Below are positions 15,757 to 24,717 of a DNA stretch of 35,090 nt, piece by piece. Each line of letters begins with the position of its first letter. The stretch's first letter is position 1. A program made the translations under genes and the position numbers. Under the pieces are notes generated by a model. That model ran no database searches and was not told the origin of the DNA. It saw nothing but the letters and a program-made list of their open reading frames with translations. This DNA comes from an uncultured Bacteroidales bacterium (GTDB lineage: Bacteria > Bacteroidota > Bacteroidia > Bacteroidales > Bacteroidaceae): the NCBI GenBank assembly GCA_902799655.1, contig CADCBH010000021.1, positions 1 through 35,090 on the forward strand, in the 5' to 3' direction.

Positions 15757-17334
15757 ATGACAAGTGAAGTAATTATCGATGTCCAGCCGAAGGAAATCTC
15801 CATCGCCTTGCTCGAAGACAAGAACCTGGTAGAGTACCAGAACGAGAAGCGCGAAGAGGCCAATTACTCCGTCGGCAACATCTATCTGGGCAAAGTGCGT
15901 AAGCTCATGCCCGGACTCAATGCCTGCTTCGTTGATGTAGGCTCTGAGCGTGATGCTTTCTTGCACTATCTTGACTTAGGCACACAATTCAGCTCTTACG
16001 AAAAGTACCTTAAACAGGTACAAAGCGACAAAAAGAAACTTTATCCCATCTCGAAGGCCACCCGACAGCCTGACCTGCCTAAGGAGGGCAGTATCACGAT
16101 GCTGAAGCAGGGACAGGAGGTACTGGTACAAGTCGTCAAGGAACCTATCAATACGAAAGGACCGAGACTGACCTGTGACCTTAGTTTAGCAGGCCGTTAC
16201 ATGGTGCTGATCCCATTCGGAGATAAAGTTTCGGTTTCAGCAAAAATCAAAAAAAGCGAGGAGAGAGCCCGTCTGAAACAACTCGTCCAAAGTATCCGCC
16301 CCAAGAACTTCGGCGTTATTGTTCGCACTTCAGCCGAAGGTAAGCGCGTTGCAGAACTTGACGGTGAGTTGAAGACACTGCTCAAAAGATGGGACGACAC
16401 CATCAACAAGGCCCAGAAGGCCACGAAGGTTCCTCAGTTGTGCTTCGAAGAGACAGGCAGAGCCGTTGCTATGCTGCGCGACCTGTTCGACCCCACCTAC
16501 GATGGTATCTATGTCAACGATGAAGATATCATGAATCAGGTGAAGGATTATGTCTCTCTGATAGCTCCCGAGAAGAAAGATATCGTGAAACTCTACAACG
16601 GCACGGTACCCATTTTCGACAATTTCAATGTCACCAAGCAGATTAAGTCGTCGTTTGGACGCACGGTGAACTACAAGCGCGGAGCCTATCTCATCATCCA
16701 GCACACAGAGGCCATGCATGTAGTCGATGTCAACTCCGGTAACCGCACCCGCTCTGAAAATGGTCAGGAGCAAAACGCCTTAGAGGTGAATCTAGGTGCT
16801 GCCGACGAATTGGCTCGTCAGCTACGTCTGCGCGATATGGGCGGCATTATCGTGGTTGATTTTATTGACATGAACCTCGCTGAAGACCGTCAACTGCTCT
16901 ATGAGCGCATGTGCAAGAACATGCAGAAAGACAGAGCACGCCACAACATCCTACCGCTTAGCAAGTTCGGACTGATGCAGATCACGCGTCAACGTGTCCG
17001 CCCAGCCATGGATGTCAATGTTGAAGAAACCTGCCCCACCTGTTTCGGTAAGGGTAAAATTAAGTCGTCTATCCTGTTTACGGACCAATTAGAGAGCAAG
17101 ATTGACCGCCTGGTCAACAAGATCGGCATCAACAGATTCTACCTGCATGTTCATCCCTATGCCGCCGCCTACATCAACCAAGGCATCTGGTCGCTAAAGC
17201 GCCAATGGCAATTGAAGTATGGATTAGGCATACGGATCGTTCCATCGCAGAAACTGGCATTCCTGCAATATGAATTCTACGACAGCAATCGTCAGTTTAT
17301 CGATATGCAGGAAGAAATTGAAACTAATTCTTAA
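15757..17334 (+). CDS. rng: Ribonuclease G/E family endoribonuclease
   Basis: The 525-residue protein starts MTSEVIIDVQPKEISIALLEDKNLVEY, typical of Bacteroidota RNase G. An S1 RNA-binding segment follows (VGNIYLGKVRKLMPGLNACFVDVGSERDAFLH). The catalytic DNase-I-like part carries HVVDVNSGN and IIVVDFIDM, whose aspartates bind Mg2+. The zinc link is CPTCFGKG, which holds the dimer together. The C-terminal small domain is short and the long scaffold arm of E. coli RNase E is absent. It cuts single-stranded RNA in rRNA maturation and mRNA turnover. A long hairpin lies just upstream, and the glycosyltransferase gene starts 12 nt downstream. Confidence 0.95.
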   Translation: MTSEVIIDVQPKEISIALLEDKNLVEYQNEKREEANYSVGNIYLGKVRKLMPGLNACFVDVGSERDAFLHYLDLGTQFSSYEKYLKQVQSDKKKLYPISKATRQPDLPKEGSITMLKQGQEVLVQVVKEPINTKGPRLTCDLSLAGRYMVLIPFGDKVSVSAKIKKSEERARLKQLVQSIRPKNFGVIVRTSAEGKRVAELDGELKTLLKRWDDTINKAQKATKVPQLCFEETGRAVAMLRDLFDPTYDGIYVNDEDIMNQVKDYVSLIAPEKKDIVKLYNGTVPIFDNFNVTKQIKSSFGRTVNYKRGAYLIIQHTEAMHVVDVNSGNRTRSENGQEQNALEVNLGAADELARQLRLRDMGGIIVVDFIDMNLAEDRQLLYERMCKNMQKDRARHNILPLSKFGLMQITRQRVRPAMDVNVEETCPTCFGKGKIKSSILFTDQLESKIDRLVNKIGINRFYLHVHPYAAAYINQGIWSLKRQWQLKYGLGIRIVPSQKLAFLQYEFYDSNRQFIDMQEEIETNS

Positions 17335-17346
17335 GAATTAAATAGT

Positions 17347-18531
17347 ATGACAGCACTTAAAGTCACATTCTGGGTATGCCTGTTTTTGGTATTCTACACT
17401 TATGTAGGTTACGGAATGCTGATATGGTTGCTGGTCAGACTGAAACGTATCGTTAGGGGCAAGGCAGAGCAGAAGGCCTTGCCCGCCGACGATTCCCTAC
17501 CCCATGTAACCTTCTTGGTTTGCGCCTACAACGAGCAAGACGTGGTAGAGATGAAGATGGAGAACATCCGCCAATTGGACTACCCCAGCGACAAACTCCA
17601 TATTATGTGGGTAACTGATGGCTCGTCAGACAATACCAACGAGTACTTGAAAGCCTACCCTGAAGTACAGGTAGTCTACAGTCCAGAGCGTCGTGGCAAG
17701 ACTGCAGCTTTGAACCATGGCATCAGCCAAGTAAAGAGTGAGATTACCGTAATGACTGATGCTAACACCTTGGTCAATTGTGAAGCTATCCGCGAAATTG
17801 TACGTTGTATGCAAGATCCGAAGGTTGGCTGCGTCGCCGGTGAGAAACGCGTGATGGCACGTCACGACGGGCAAGCAGCAGCCGAAGGTGAGGGTCTCTA
17901 CTGGAAATACGAGAGTGCTTTGAAGCGCCTCGACAGCGAGTTCTATTCAGCGATGGGAGCAGCAGGAGAGTTGAATGCCATCCGCACCAACATCTATGAA
18001 CCTATGCCTGAAAATGCCTTGCTCGATGACTTTGTTATGTCCATGAAAATGGTTCAGCAAGGTTATAAAATCGCCTATACTTCAAATGCTTATGCTATGG
18101 AATACGGCTCTGCTGATTTAACAGAAGAGTCGAAGCGCAAGCGTCGCATTGCTGCTGGAGGGCTACAGAGTAGTTGGTGGTTGCACAGCATGATGAATCC
18201 CTTCCGCTATCCTGTTGTCGCCTTCCAATTTGTATCCCATCGTGTACTGCGCTGGAGCATTACCCCCATCGCTATGATGGCGCTGATTCCGCTCAATGTT
18301 GCATTGGTTATGATGAAAGGCGGCACCATTTATACCATCATATGGATTTTGCAGATTGTTTTCTATTTGGCTTCCTTCTGTGGCTACCAACTAGAGCAGC
18401 ATGGTAGGAAGAACAAGTTGCTTTATGTCCCCTATTATTTTCTGTTTATGAACATCAATGTGTTCCGTGGTATGCACTATCTGCGCAATCATAAGGGAGG
18501 CGGAACATGGGAGAAAGCAAAAAGAGGCTAA
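17347..18531 (+). CDS. Membrane glycosyltransferase, family 2
   Basis: This 394-residue protein has one N-terminal membrane helix (about residues 6-29), a cytoplasmic GT-A domain and about three C-terminal helices (about 298-375). Family 2 landmarks are HVTFLVCAYNEQDVVEMKMENI, the nucleotide-binding WVTDGSSDNT, the metal-binding DAN in VMTDANTL, the acceptor-site LLDDF, and KRKRRIAAGG in place of the usual QxxRW. This layout resembles processive or polysaccharide-type synthases. Donor and product are unknown, and no other exopolysaccharide genes are adjacent. It lies 12 nt after rng and is probably co-transcribed with it. Confidence 0.88.
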   Translation: MTALKVTFWVCLFLVFYTYVGYGMLIWLLVRLKRIVRGKAEQKALPADDSLPHVTFLVCAYNEQDVVEMKMENIRQLDYPSDKLHIMWVTDGSSDNTNEYLKAYPEVQVVYSPERRGKTAALNHGISQVKSEITVMTDANTLVNCEAIREIVRCMQDPKVGCVAGEKRVMARHDGQAAAEGEGLYWKYESALKRLDSEFYSAMGAAGELNAIRTNIYEPMPENALLDDFVMSMKMVQQGYKIAYTSNAYAMEYGSADLTEESKRKRRIAAGGLQSSWWLHSMMNPFRYPVVAFQFVSHRVLRWSITPIAMMALIPLNVALVMMKGGTIYTIIWILQIVFYLASFCGYQLEQHGRKNKLLYVPYYFLFMNINVFRGMHYLRNHKGGGTWEKAKRG

Positions 18532-18549
18532 AAAAATCCTAAAAAATGA

Positions 18550-18579
18550 TTGTCATTTGAAGAATTTGTAGTACCTTTG
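18550..18579 (+). promoter_or_regulatory. Promoter of the hybrid kinase gene
   Basis: TTG at 18550-18552 and TACCTTTG at 18572-18579 are separated by 19 nt, the canonical Bacteroidota -33/-7 geometry. The kinase start is 22 nt downstream. Confidence 0.75.
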
Positions 18580-18601
18580 CCATAAATATACGAATTCGCG
18601 A

Positions 18602-19855
18602 ATGATGAATCAGAACGAAAGAGAACTGATGCTTCAGAAAATAGCTGAAGCAAGTGCACGTTGGCAGGCCGCCCAACGTGAGTTAGACGCTGCCAAAAAG
18701 AAACTAAACGAATACGAAGAGAAGGCTCAGAAAGCTGAACAGGCCAGTCGCATGAAGTCGCTCTTTCTGGCTAACATGAGTCATGAGATCCGCACACCGT
18801 TGAATGCCATCGAAGGCTTTGCACGTGTGATGGCAGAAACAGACTCAGCTGAAGAGCGCATGAAGTACATGGAGATTATTGAAGGCAATAATAGCCGTGT
18901 GCTGGCACTCATCAATGAGATACTGGATCTCTCGCGCGTAGAAGCTGGTGAGATTTCCATCAACAAGACGATGACCGACCTGAGTGAGCTATGTAGGAAC
19001 ATCCAACTTATCTTCAAGTTCCGTTGTTCGGACAGTGTCAGTTTGTCGTGGTCGAACCCAACGATGAACGTGACACTTAACACCGATGCCAACCGTCTTA
19101 CGCAAATCTTCTCCAATCTGATCAGCAACGCCCTGAAACATACTGCCCAAGGTACCATCACCTTCGGATATCGTCTGATCAACGACGGTCAGGAGGTTGA
19201 GTTCTTTGTCAGCGATACTGGTAGTGGTATTGCCGAAGAAGACCTGAAGCATATCTTTAATACCTACATGTCACGTGATGCCGAGCAACAGAATGGCTAC
19301 GGACTTGGTCTGGCACTCTGCAAGATTATTGTTGAGAAGATGGGTGGCCGTATCAAGGTCAACTCCAAGCTGGGCAAGGGATCTACATTCACCTTCGTTC
19401 TTCCCTTTGAGGGAACTATTGGCGGTATGTCGAAGAACTCGCGCACAACCACCAATTCGCGTACCATTCGTGTCAACACTAAAACGGATGTGCAGAATGC
19501 ACCACTTATCTTGGTTGCCGAAGACGAAGACAGCAACTTCGAGTTGGTAAAGATTGTGCTCTCCAAGCGTTATCGTTTGGTGCGTGCCGTTAATGGTATC
19601 GAAGCCGTTACTTTCTGTGAAGACGAGCATCCCGACCTGGTGCTAATGGATATCCGTATGCCTGACATGAATGGTTTGGATGCCACCCGTATCATTAAGG
19701 AAGTCAACCACGACATTCCCGTCGTTGCCCTTAGCGCTTACGCTTTCGACGAAAATATTCGTGAGGCCAAAGCTGCTGGCTGCGACGAATTCATGGCTAA
19801 GCCTTTCCGTGTGGAAGACCTACTTGACATGGTACAGAAATACGTCAAAGAATAA
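18602..19855 (+). CDS. Soluble hybrid histidine kinase with receiver domain
   Basis: The 417-residue protein has no membrane segment. It begins with a coiled coil (about residues 5-50) and then the H-box SHEIRTPLNAI with phospho-accepting His61. The ATPase domain carries the N-box QIFSNLISNALKHT, the G1 box DTGSGI and the G2 box GLGLAL. A linker rich in T, N and R (about 275-295) leads to a C-terminal receiver domain. That domain has acidic EDEDSN, the phosphorylatable Asp in VLMDIRMPDMNG and the conserved Lys in MAKPFR. No sensor domain is recognisable, so the signal is probably received through the coiled coil or a partner. The next gene, a membrane-anchored EEP protein, starts 18 nt downstream. 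Confidence 0.92.
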   Translation: MMNQNERELMLQKIAEASARWQAAQRELDAAKKKLNEYEEKAQKAEQASRMKSLFLANMSHEIRTPLNAIEGFARVMAETDSAEERMKYMEIIEGNNSRVLALINEILDLSRVEAGEISINKTMTDLSELCRNIQLIFKFRCSDSVSLSWSNPTMNVTLNTDANRLTQIFSNLISNALKHTAQGTITFGYRLINDGQEVEFFVSDTGSGIAEEDLKHIFNTYMSRDAEQQNGYGLGLALCKIIVEKMGGRIKVNSKLGKGSTFTFVLPFEGTIGGMSKNSRTTTNSRTIRVNTKTDVQNAPLILVAEDEDSNFELVKIVLSKRYRLVRAVNGIEAVTFCEDEHPDLVLMDIRMPDMNGLDATRIIKEVNHDIPVVALSAYAFDENIREAKAAGCDEFMAKPFRVEDLLDMVQKYVKE

Positions 19856-19873
19856 TTTTCTACGCCTTTCTTT

Positions 19874-20932
19874 ATGGGAAAACTTGCTGTTTACAAGTAT
19901 GTAGCCGCCATGTTCCTGACGATCCAGGTTCTCATTTCCCTGTTTACTTTCATGGGACTCTTTGGCGGTGATGTGACACCGGTGGGCAATACGGCTAGAG
20001 CTATGTCGGTATATATTCTGCCCATACTCATCATTAGCAACTTTATCATGATGATTTATTGGCTGGCACGCCGCCGCTGGCTGTTTCTTCTTATTCCAGT
20101 CTTCACCGTCGCCTGCTGTATTCCCTATATCGGTACTATCTACCAGTTCAGTTTCGACAATCCGCAAGGTAACACGCAGAGCGGTCTGAAGATAGCATCC
20201 TACAACGTGGCTATGTTCGGACGAGAGACATCGGGATTTATGGCTCAGGACATACTTGCCGAGATGCGCCGCCAGAAAGTCGACGTGCTCTGCATCCAAG
20301 AGTATAGTGAGTCAAGTGGAGACAAGAAGGTATCTGAAAGCTACAAGGATTATTTCCCTTATATGCAGGTCGGTCGTGAGGATATGGTTATCTATAGCCG
20401 GTATCCCATCAAAGACTATAAGACCATTCTATTTGAAGAGACCAACAATAGTGCTATGTGGGCCGACATCGATGTAAAGGGCAAGGAATTCCGTGTGTTC
20501 AACATCCACTTGGAAACCACTGGTATCAACCGCACGCTCCACCAAGCCGGTAAGATAATGGCACAACACCGCCAGGTTGATAACAATCGCCTAATCAATG
20601 CCATCTACGGCAATTACATGATGGGGATGATGTTCCGTTCTGGACAGGCTATCACCATTGCCAACGAAAAGCGTCAATCGGATAAACCCGTCATTCTCTG
20701 CGGTGACTTCAACGATGTTCCCTACTCTTACGTTTACAATACCGTTAAGGGAGATATGGTTGATGGCTTCAAGGAGTGTGGTGCCGGTTGGATGTACACC
20801 TACCGAAGCAAGAACAAACCTGTGCGCATCGACTACATTTTTCATGACGAGAGTATTAAGGGCATCGCCTATTATAAGACAGAGTTGACCTACTCCGACC
20901 ACTATCCTGTCTATATGAAGGTTGAATTATAA
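19874..20932 (+). CDS. Membrane-anchored endonuclease/exonuclease/phosphatase family protein
   Basis: This 352-residue protein has about three N-terminal membrane helices (residues 7-28, 45-65, 68-90) and then an EEP domain from about 108 to the end. EEP landmarks are KIASYNVAMFG, the metal-binding glutamate in CIQEYSE, FNIHLETT, CGDFNDVP, RIDYIF and the catalytic TYSDHYPV. The superfamily cleaves phosphodiester or phosphomonoester bonds in nucleic acids, inositol phosphates or lipids; substrate is not readable here. With the helices at the N-terminus, the domain may face the periplasm. It is the last gene of the unit with the hybrid kinase and ends at a strong terminator. Confidence 0.87.
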   Translation: MGKLAVYKYVAAMFLTIQVLISLFTFMGLFGGDVTPVGNTARAMSVYILPILIISNFIMMIYWLARRRWLFLLIPVFTVACCIPYIGTIYQFSFDNPQGNTQSGLKIASYNVAMFGRETSGFMAQDILAEMRRQKVDVLCIQEYSESSGDKKVSESYKDYFPYMQVGREDMVIYSRYPIKDYKTILFEETNNSAMWADIDVKGKEFRVFNIHLETTGINRTLHQAGKIMAQHRQVDNNRLINAIYGNYMMGMMFRSGQAITIANEKRQSDKPVILCGDFNDVPYSYVYNTVKGDMVDGFKECGAGWMYTYRSKNKPVRIDYIFHDESIKGIAYYKTELTYSDHYPVYMKVEL

Positions 20933-20937
20933 GACAC

Positions 20938-20976
20938 AAATAAATCCCTGCCGCATTCGACAGGGATTTATTATTT
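20938..20976 (+). terminator. Bidirectional intrinsic terminator
   Basis: AATAAATCCCTG (20939-20950) and CAGGGATTTATT (20961-20972) form a perfect 12-bp stem with a 10-nt loop. A/T-rich sequence flanks both sides. It serves the EEP gene and probably also the convergent AlaX-like gene. Confidence 0.85.
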
Positions 20977-20985
20977 ACTTTTGGT

Positions 20986-21450
20986 TCAGACAATCTTAAA
21001 ACGAACCCGGAAAGAGTGCTCGTGCTCATCCCAGTTGGTGCCGAGCATCTCAAAGCGCCCGATTTGTGACGTAGAGCGAACATGCTTACCAATACAGGGA
21101 CAAACGTCATAATCACCGATGCGCACCAATCGGATGCTATCACTGACATCCTCGGGCAGACGATCAATACGTATACTCTCAGGTATATCAGCGAGGCGAA
21201 CAACCTCGAAGGTAACAGGAAGGTCCTCGTCAATGAGTCTGCACATCTCACGTTCTATCTCCTTCTCTTCCTGTCGCGTAGGCTTGTGGTCGAGATGGAA
21301 GCTCATCTTACTTTTTTTACGTTCGATATGGGCGTTGTACGAACGTTCACAACCAAACAGGCGAATCATCACCTGATTCAGCAAATGCTCAGCAGTATGT
21401 GCGGGCGGGAACTCATCTTTATTATGGTCGTTAAAAAGAATGTCATCCAT
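20986..21450 (-). CDS. AlaX-like tRNA-editing domain protein
   Basis: The 154-residue protein carries the metal-binding HxxxH motif PPAHTAEHLLNQ (His18, His22) and a second half-site CPCIGKHV (CxxxH). These four ligands define the editing domain shared by AlaRS, ThrRS and free-standing AlaX proteins. Such proteins hydrolyse mischarged Ser- or Gly-tRNA(Ala) or related species. The protein lacks the N-terminal glycine-rich beta-barrel of longer AlaX types. It begins 4 nt after the amylase stop, so it is the third gene of a fabD-amylase-AlaX operon. Exact substrate is not deducible. Confidence 0.8.
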   Translation of the reverse strand: MDDILFNDHNKDEFPPAHTAEHLLNQVMIRLFGCERSYNAHIERKKSKMSFHLDHKPTRQEEKEIEREMCRLIDEDLPVTFEVVRLADIPESIRIDRLPEDVSDSIRLVRIGDYDVCPCIGKHVRSTSQIGRFEMLGTNWDEHEHSFRVRFKIV

Positions 21451-21454
21451 GGTG

Positions 21455-23110
21455 TTAAACTTTTAGTTTCCAAACGCGGGCGCTGCGTGCACCTATCTTC
21501 ATACGTATTGAAGCGTCTGGCTTGAGCATCATGCTCTGCTTCTCCTTACTCAGCATATCGGTAGCCATCGTCGTAGTTTCCTTCAGTTTCAAATAGTCGA
21601 AGGCATGAGTCGGTAGCGTAACATCGACCTCAACCTCTGTATCTTCGAAGTTAGTCACTACCAACAGCAGATCATTACTATAATGGCGAAGGAAGGCATA
21701 TTGGCGCTCCAGATGCTGATTCACATACATCAGATCAAAGAAAGTGCCGCTAGCCACAGCTTTCTCCTTGCGAGCAATAAGCAGGGTCTTCTTGTGAATA
21801 TCGAAGAGCGCCTTCTCTTCAGTCGTCAGTTTCTTGGCTGCTGCACGACATAGCGTATCAATGCTCCAATAGTCAAAGATGGTTGTGCGGCCATCATTAC
21901 CTGAGAATCCCTCGCGATCCATACCTCGTTCGCCATATTCCTCTGCTGCATAGAGCATAAAAGGATTTTGCTGCATCAATACTAAAGTCACCATACCTGG
22001 GATACCCTTACTTCCACTAGCTGCAAAGAAGTCACTGGCGATGCGCTGCTCGTCGTGGTTCTCAAGGAAATAGAGCATGTGGGCACGGATGTCATCGGTC
22101 TGCTGCCAAGCATTACTGATGGCAGATGTCGGTGCATGATGGCAGATCACGCTACGCATGGTGTCATACATACCCACCTTGTCGTATAGCCAGTCAAAGC
22201 CGTTGAGCAGATAACGACGATAGTCGTAAGGATTGTATACTTCACCGATGAACTTAATATCTGGATATTCCTCGCGTACAGCCTTGGTAGCAAAACGCCA
22301 AAAGTGGGCGGGCACCATCTCTGCCATGTCACAACGGAAAGCATCGACACCCTTTGAGGCCCAAAACATCAGAATCTCAGTCATCTTGTACCATGTATCA
22401 GGGATTGGATCAAAATAGCCAATACGACCAGCATAGTAGTCCACACCATAGTTTAGCTTGACAGTCTCATACCAGTCAGTCTTTGAAGGAGACGAGTCGA
22501 AATGGTCGTTACCTGTAGCCTTGGCAGGTTCCTCAATATAAGCATCTTTCTCGCCCTGATAGAGATCGAAGTATGGCTGGAATCGCTCGCCTGGGCAGTA
22601 ATAGAAATTGTTCTGTGGGTCAAAGCCATGCTCAGGATTGTCGCTGACACCAAGATCCTCAACGCCCATCGGGGCACATATGGAATGATACTGGCGGGCT
22701 ACATGATTGGGTACGAAATCAATGACCACCTTCAATCCTGTCTCATGTGTACGCTCCACAAGCTGCTCAAATTCCTGCATACGAGCATCAACATCAACGG
22801 CCAAGTCAGGATCAACGTCGTAGTAGTCGGTAATGGCATAAGGCGAACCGGCCTTGCCCTTAACAACGGCAGCATGCTGGCGGGGAATACCATATTGGGT
22901 ATAGTCAGACTGCGTGGCATGACGGATAATGCCCGTATACCACACATGACTGATACCCATCGCAGCTAAGTCTTTCAGCACCTTAGGAGTAAAATCAGCC
23001 ATCTTGCCACTACCATTCTCAGCAATCGTACCATGCTCCTTGCGAGTCACGTTACGATTGCCGAACAGACGTGTAAATACCTGATAGATAATAACCTTAT
23101 TCGATTCCAT
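21455..23110 (-). CDS. GH13 alpha-amylase family enzyme
   Basis: Started at MESNKVIIYQVFTRLF the protein has 551 residues and no signal peptide, so it should act in the cytoplasm. All four GH13 regions are present: VIDFVPNH, DAFRCDMAE with the nucleophile Asp, FIGEVYN with the acid/base Glu, and FLENHDEQR with the transition-state Asp. It probably hydrolyses or rearranges alpha-1,4-glucans or maltooligosaccharides from stored glycogen or imported starch fragments. The open frame continues 10 codons upstream, but MESNK fits the family better. The ATG overlaps the fabD 3' end by 14 nt, implying translational coupling. Confidence 0.9.
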   Translation of the reverse strand: MESNKVIIYQVFTRLFGNRNVTRKEHGTIAENGSGKMADFTPKVLKDLAAMGISHVWYTGIIRHATQSDYTQYGIPRQHAAVVKGKAGSPYAITDYYDVDPDLAVDVDARMQEFEQLVERTHETGLKVVIDFVPNHVARQYHSICAPMGVEDLGVSDNPEHGFDPQNNFYYCPGERFQPYFDLYQGEKDAYIEEPAKATGNDHFDSSPSKTDWYETVKLNYGVDYYAGRIGYFDPIPDTWYKMTEILMFWASKGVDAFRCDMAEMVPAHFWRFATKAVREEYPDIKFIGEVYNPYDYRRYLLNGFDWLYDKVGMYDTMRSVICHHAPTSAISNAWQQTDDIRAHMLYFLENHDEQRIASDFFAASGSKGIPGMVTLVLMQQNPFMLYAAEEYGERGMDREGFSGNDGRTTIFDYWSIDTLCRAAAKKLTTEEKALFDIHKKTLLIARKEKAVASGTFFDLMYVNQHLERQYAFLRHYSNDLLLVVTNFEDTEVEVDVTLPTHAFDYLKLKETTTMATDMLSKEKQSMMLKPDASIRMKIGARSARVWKLKV

Positions 23111-23987
23111 GTGCAGGAATTTCCTTATTGATCTTCCCAATCATTCCCTGCAGGGCCTTACCTGGTCCACACTCCGTAAAGTCTGTAGCACCATCGGCTA
23201 TCATATTCTGAACAATCTGGGTCCAACGAACCGAACTGGTCAGCTGGGCAATCAGGTTCTGCTTAATTTCAGCAGGATCAGTATGAGGAAGAGCATCCAC
23301 ATTCTGATAAACAGGACACTTCGGAGTCTTGATTTCGGTAGCCTCAATAGCCTTCTGCAACTCGTCCTTTGCGGGCTGCATCAGCGGAGAGTGGAAGGCA
23401 CCACCCACCTTCAGAGGCAATGCACGCTTCGCACCGGCAGCCTTCAGCTGCTCGCAGGCCTCATTGATAGCGTCAATATCACCAGAAATTACCAACTGTC
23501 CAGGATTATTGTAGTTGGCAGCTACACAGACACCCTTGCCCATCTGGCTCACAGCAGCACAAACCTCTTCGACTTTCTCGTCAGGAAGGCCAATGATAGC
23601 TGCCATCGTGGATGGCTGGGCCTCACAGGCTTTCTGCATAGCCATTGCACGGGCATACACCAGTTTCAGACCATCCTCAAATGACAGAGCACCAGCAGCA
23701 ACCAAAGCTGAGAATTCACCTAACGAGTGACCAGCGGTCATCTCAGGCTGGAACTTGTCGCCCATGCAGATAGCGCTAATCACGCTATGTAGGAAGACGG
23801 CAGGCTGAGTTACCTTTGTCTGCTTCAGGTCATCATCAGTACCTTCAAACATGATATCGGTAATACGATAACCCAGAATCTCATTAGCCTTTTCAAACAA
23901 TTCTTTAGCTGTGTTGTTGTTGTCATATAGGTCCTTACCCATACCAACGAACTGTGCACCCTGTCCAGGGAAAACAAATGCTTTCAT
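23097..23987 (-). CDS. fabD: Malonyl-CoA:ACP transacylase
   Basis: The 296-residue protein starts MKAFVFPGQGAQFVGMGKDL, the FabD signature. The nucleophile Ser88 lies in TAGHSLGEFSALVAAGA and the catalytic histidine in GGAFHSPLMQPA. FabD loads malonyl groups onto acyl carrier protein to feed fatty-acid elongation. It has its own TAnnTTTG promoter, heads an operon with a GH13 amylase and an AlaX-like protein, and overlaps the amylase start by 14 nt. This linkage of lipid, glucan and tRNA quality-control genes has no obvious shared pathway. Confidence 0.97.
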   Translation of the reverse strand: MKAFVFPGQGAQFVGMGKDLYDNNNTAKELFEKANEILGYRITDIMFEGTDDDLKQTKVTQPAVFLHSVISAICMGDKFQPEMTAGHSLGEFSALVAAGALSFEDGLKLVYARAMAMQKACEAQPSTMAAIIGLPDEKVEEVCAAVSQMGKGVCVAANYNNPGQLVISGDIDAINEACEQLKAAGAKRALPLKVGGAFHSPLMQPAKDELQKAIEATEIKTPKCPVYQNVDALPHTDPAEIKQNLIAQLTSSVRWTQIVQNMIADGATDFTECGPGKALQGMIGKINKEIPAHGIE

Positions 23988-24033
23988 TTCAATCTTTTTA
24001 TTTATAAATAAAACGTTATTTCAAAATCGAATG

Positions 24034-24041
24034 CAAAGGTA
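24034..24041 (-). promoter_or_regulatory. -7 box of the fabD operon
   Basis: It reads TACCTTTG on the minus strand, 46 nt before the fabD ATG. Confidence 0.65.
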
Positions 24042-24090
24042 CAAATAAGTGAGCGAAAAACCAAATATTATTTATTTAATTACAAATAAA

Positions 24091-24122
24091 TTTGGCCATT
24101 TCAGAAATTAATAGTACCTTTG
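24091..24122 (+). promoter_or_regulatory. Promoter of the tRNA-Ser gene
   Basis: TTTG (24091-24094), 20 nt, TACCTTTG (24115-24122): consensus Bacteroidota promoter geometry. The tRNA starts 13 nt after the -7 box. Confidence 0.8.
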
Positions 24123-24135
24123 CACTCGCAAATTT

Positions 24136-24226
24136 GGAAGGTTGGCAGAGTGATCGATCGCGCTGGACTCGAAATCCGGTATACCCTTTTCGGGTATCGG
24201 GGGTTTGAATCCCTCACCTTCCGCCA
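24136..24226 (+). tRNA. tRNA-Ser (anticodon CGA)
   Basis: This 91-nt type II tRNA has CCA encoded. The acceptor stem pairs GGAAGGT with ACCTTCC. The anticodon arm CTGGA / TCCGG encloses the loop CTCGAAA with anticodon CGA, reading UCG serine codons. A long variable arm (TACCC / GGGTA) is diagnostic of serine tRNAs. The T arm contains GGTTTGAATCC. A strong terminator follows, and the integrase module begins downstream, so this gene is the likely attachment site of the mobile element. Confidence 0.95.
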
Positions 24227-24258
24227 AAGGAGCATCACTCTCCGCAAAAATGTGCAAT

Positions 24259-24287
24259 GGGAACCATACGGGGTTCCCATTTTTTTA
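24259..24287 (+). terminator. Terminator of tRNA-Ser
   Basis: GGGAACC (24259-24265) and GGTTCCC (24272-24278) form a perfect stem with a 6-nt loop, followed by A and a run of seven T's. Confidence 0.9.
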
Positions 24288-24717
24288 TGCGTATTCCCGA
24301 GCTTTTTCTGTTCGTAAATCACTGATAATGAGATTTAGAGGTGGATATGAACAGGTTTTAAAATGATGCATTATAGCCTATAATGATTTATAAGCATATA
24401 AACATTATTTATTCCAAATTAATTACCACCTTTTTTCTCACCCACATTTGGGTAATAAATAATATGTAAAACTCTCAATATCAATAGAATGTATGGAGAC
24501 TATTTGGGTAATAGAAAGTTTATTTTTGAGGCAAGGTTTCACAGAGGTCAGCTCTGCGAATTTCACGTCAAAATTACGAAAATTTATTCATTTATAACTG
24601 CATATAAGAATAAAAATTCATAAATGTGTTAAATCAAGAGAAACTTTTAATTTTTTTAGGCGCTCTCACAGATATCCATTTACTTTGCGCAAAAATAACA
24701 AATTAAAAGGAAATATT
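24288..24717. other. AT-rich gene-free region with 12-bp direct repeats
   Basis: No gene is visible in these 430 bases. ATTTGGGTAATA occurs twice, at 24446-24457 and 24502-24513, and an inverted ATTACC lies at 24422-24427. Lying between the tRNA and the excisionase/integrase genes, these are candidates for integrase arm-type sites or excisionase binding sites. A partial -7 match (TTACTTTG) lies about 30 nt before the HTH gene. Confidence 0.5.
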
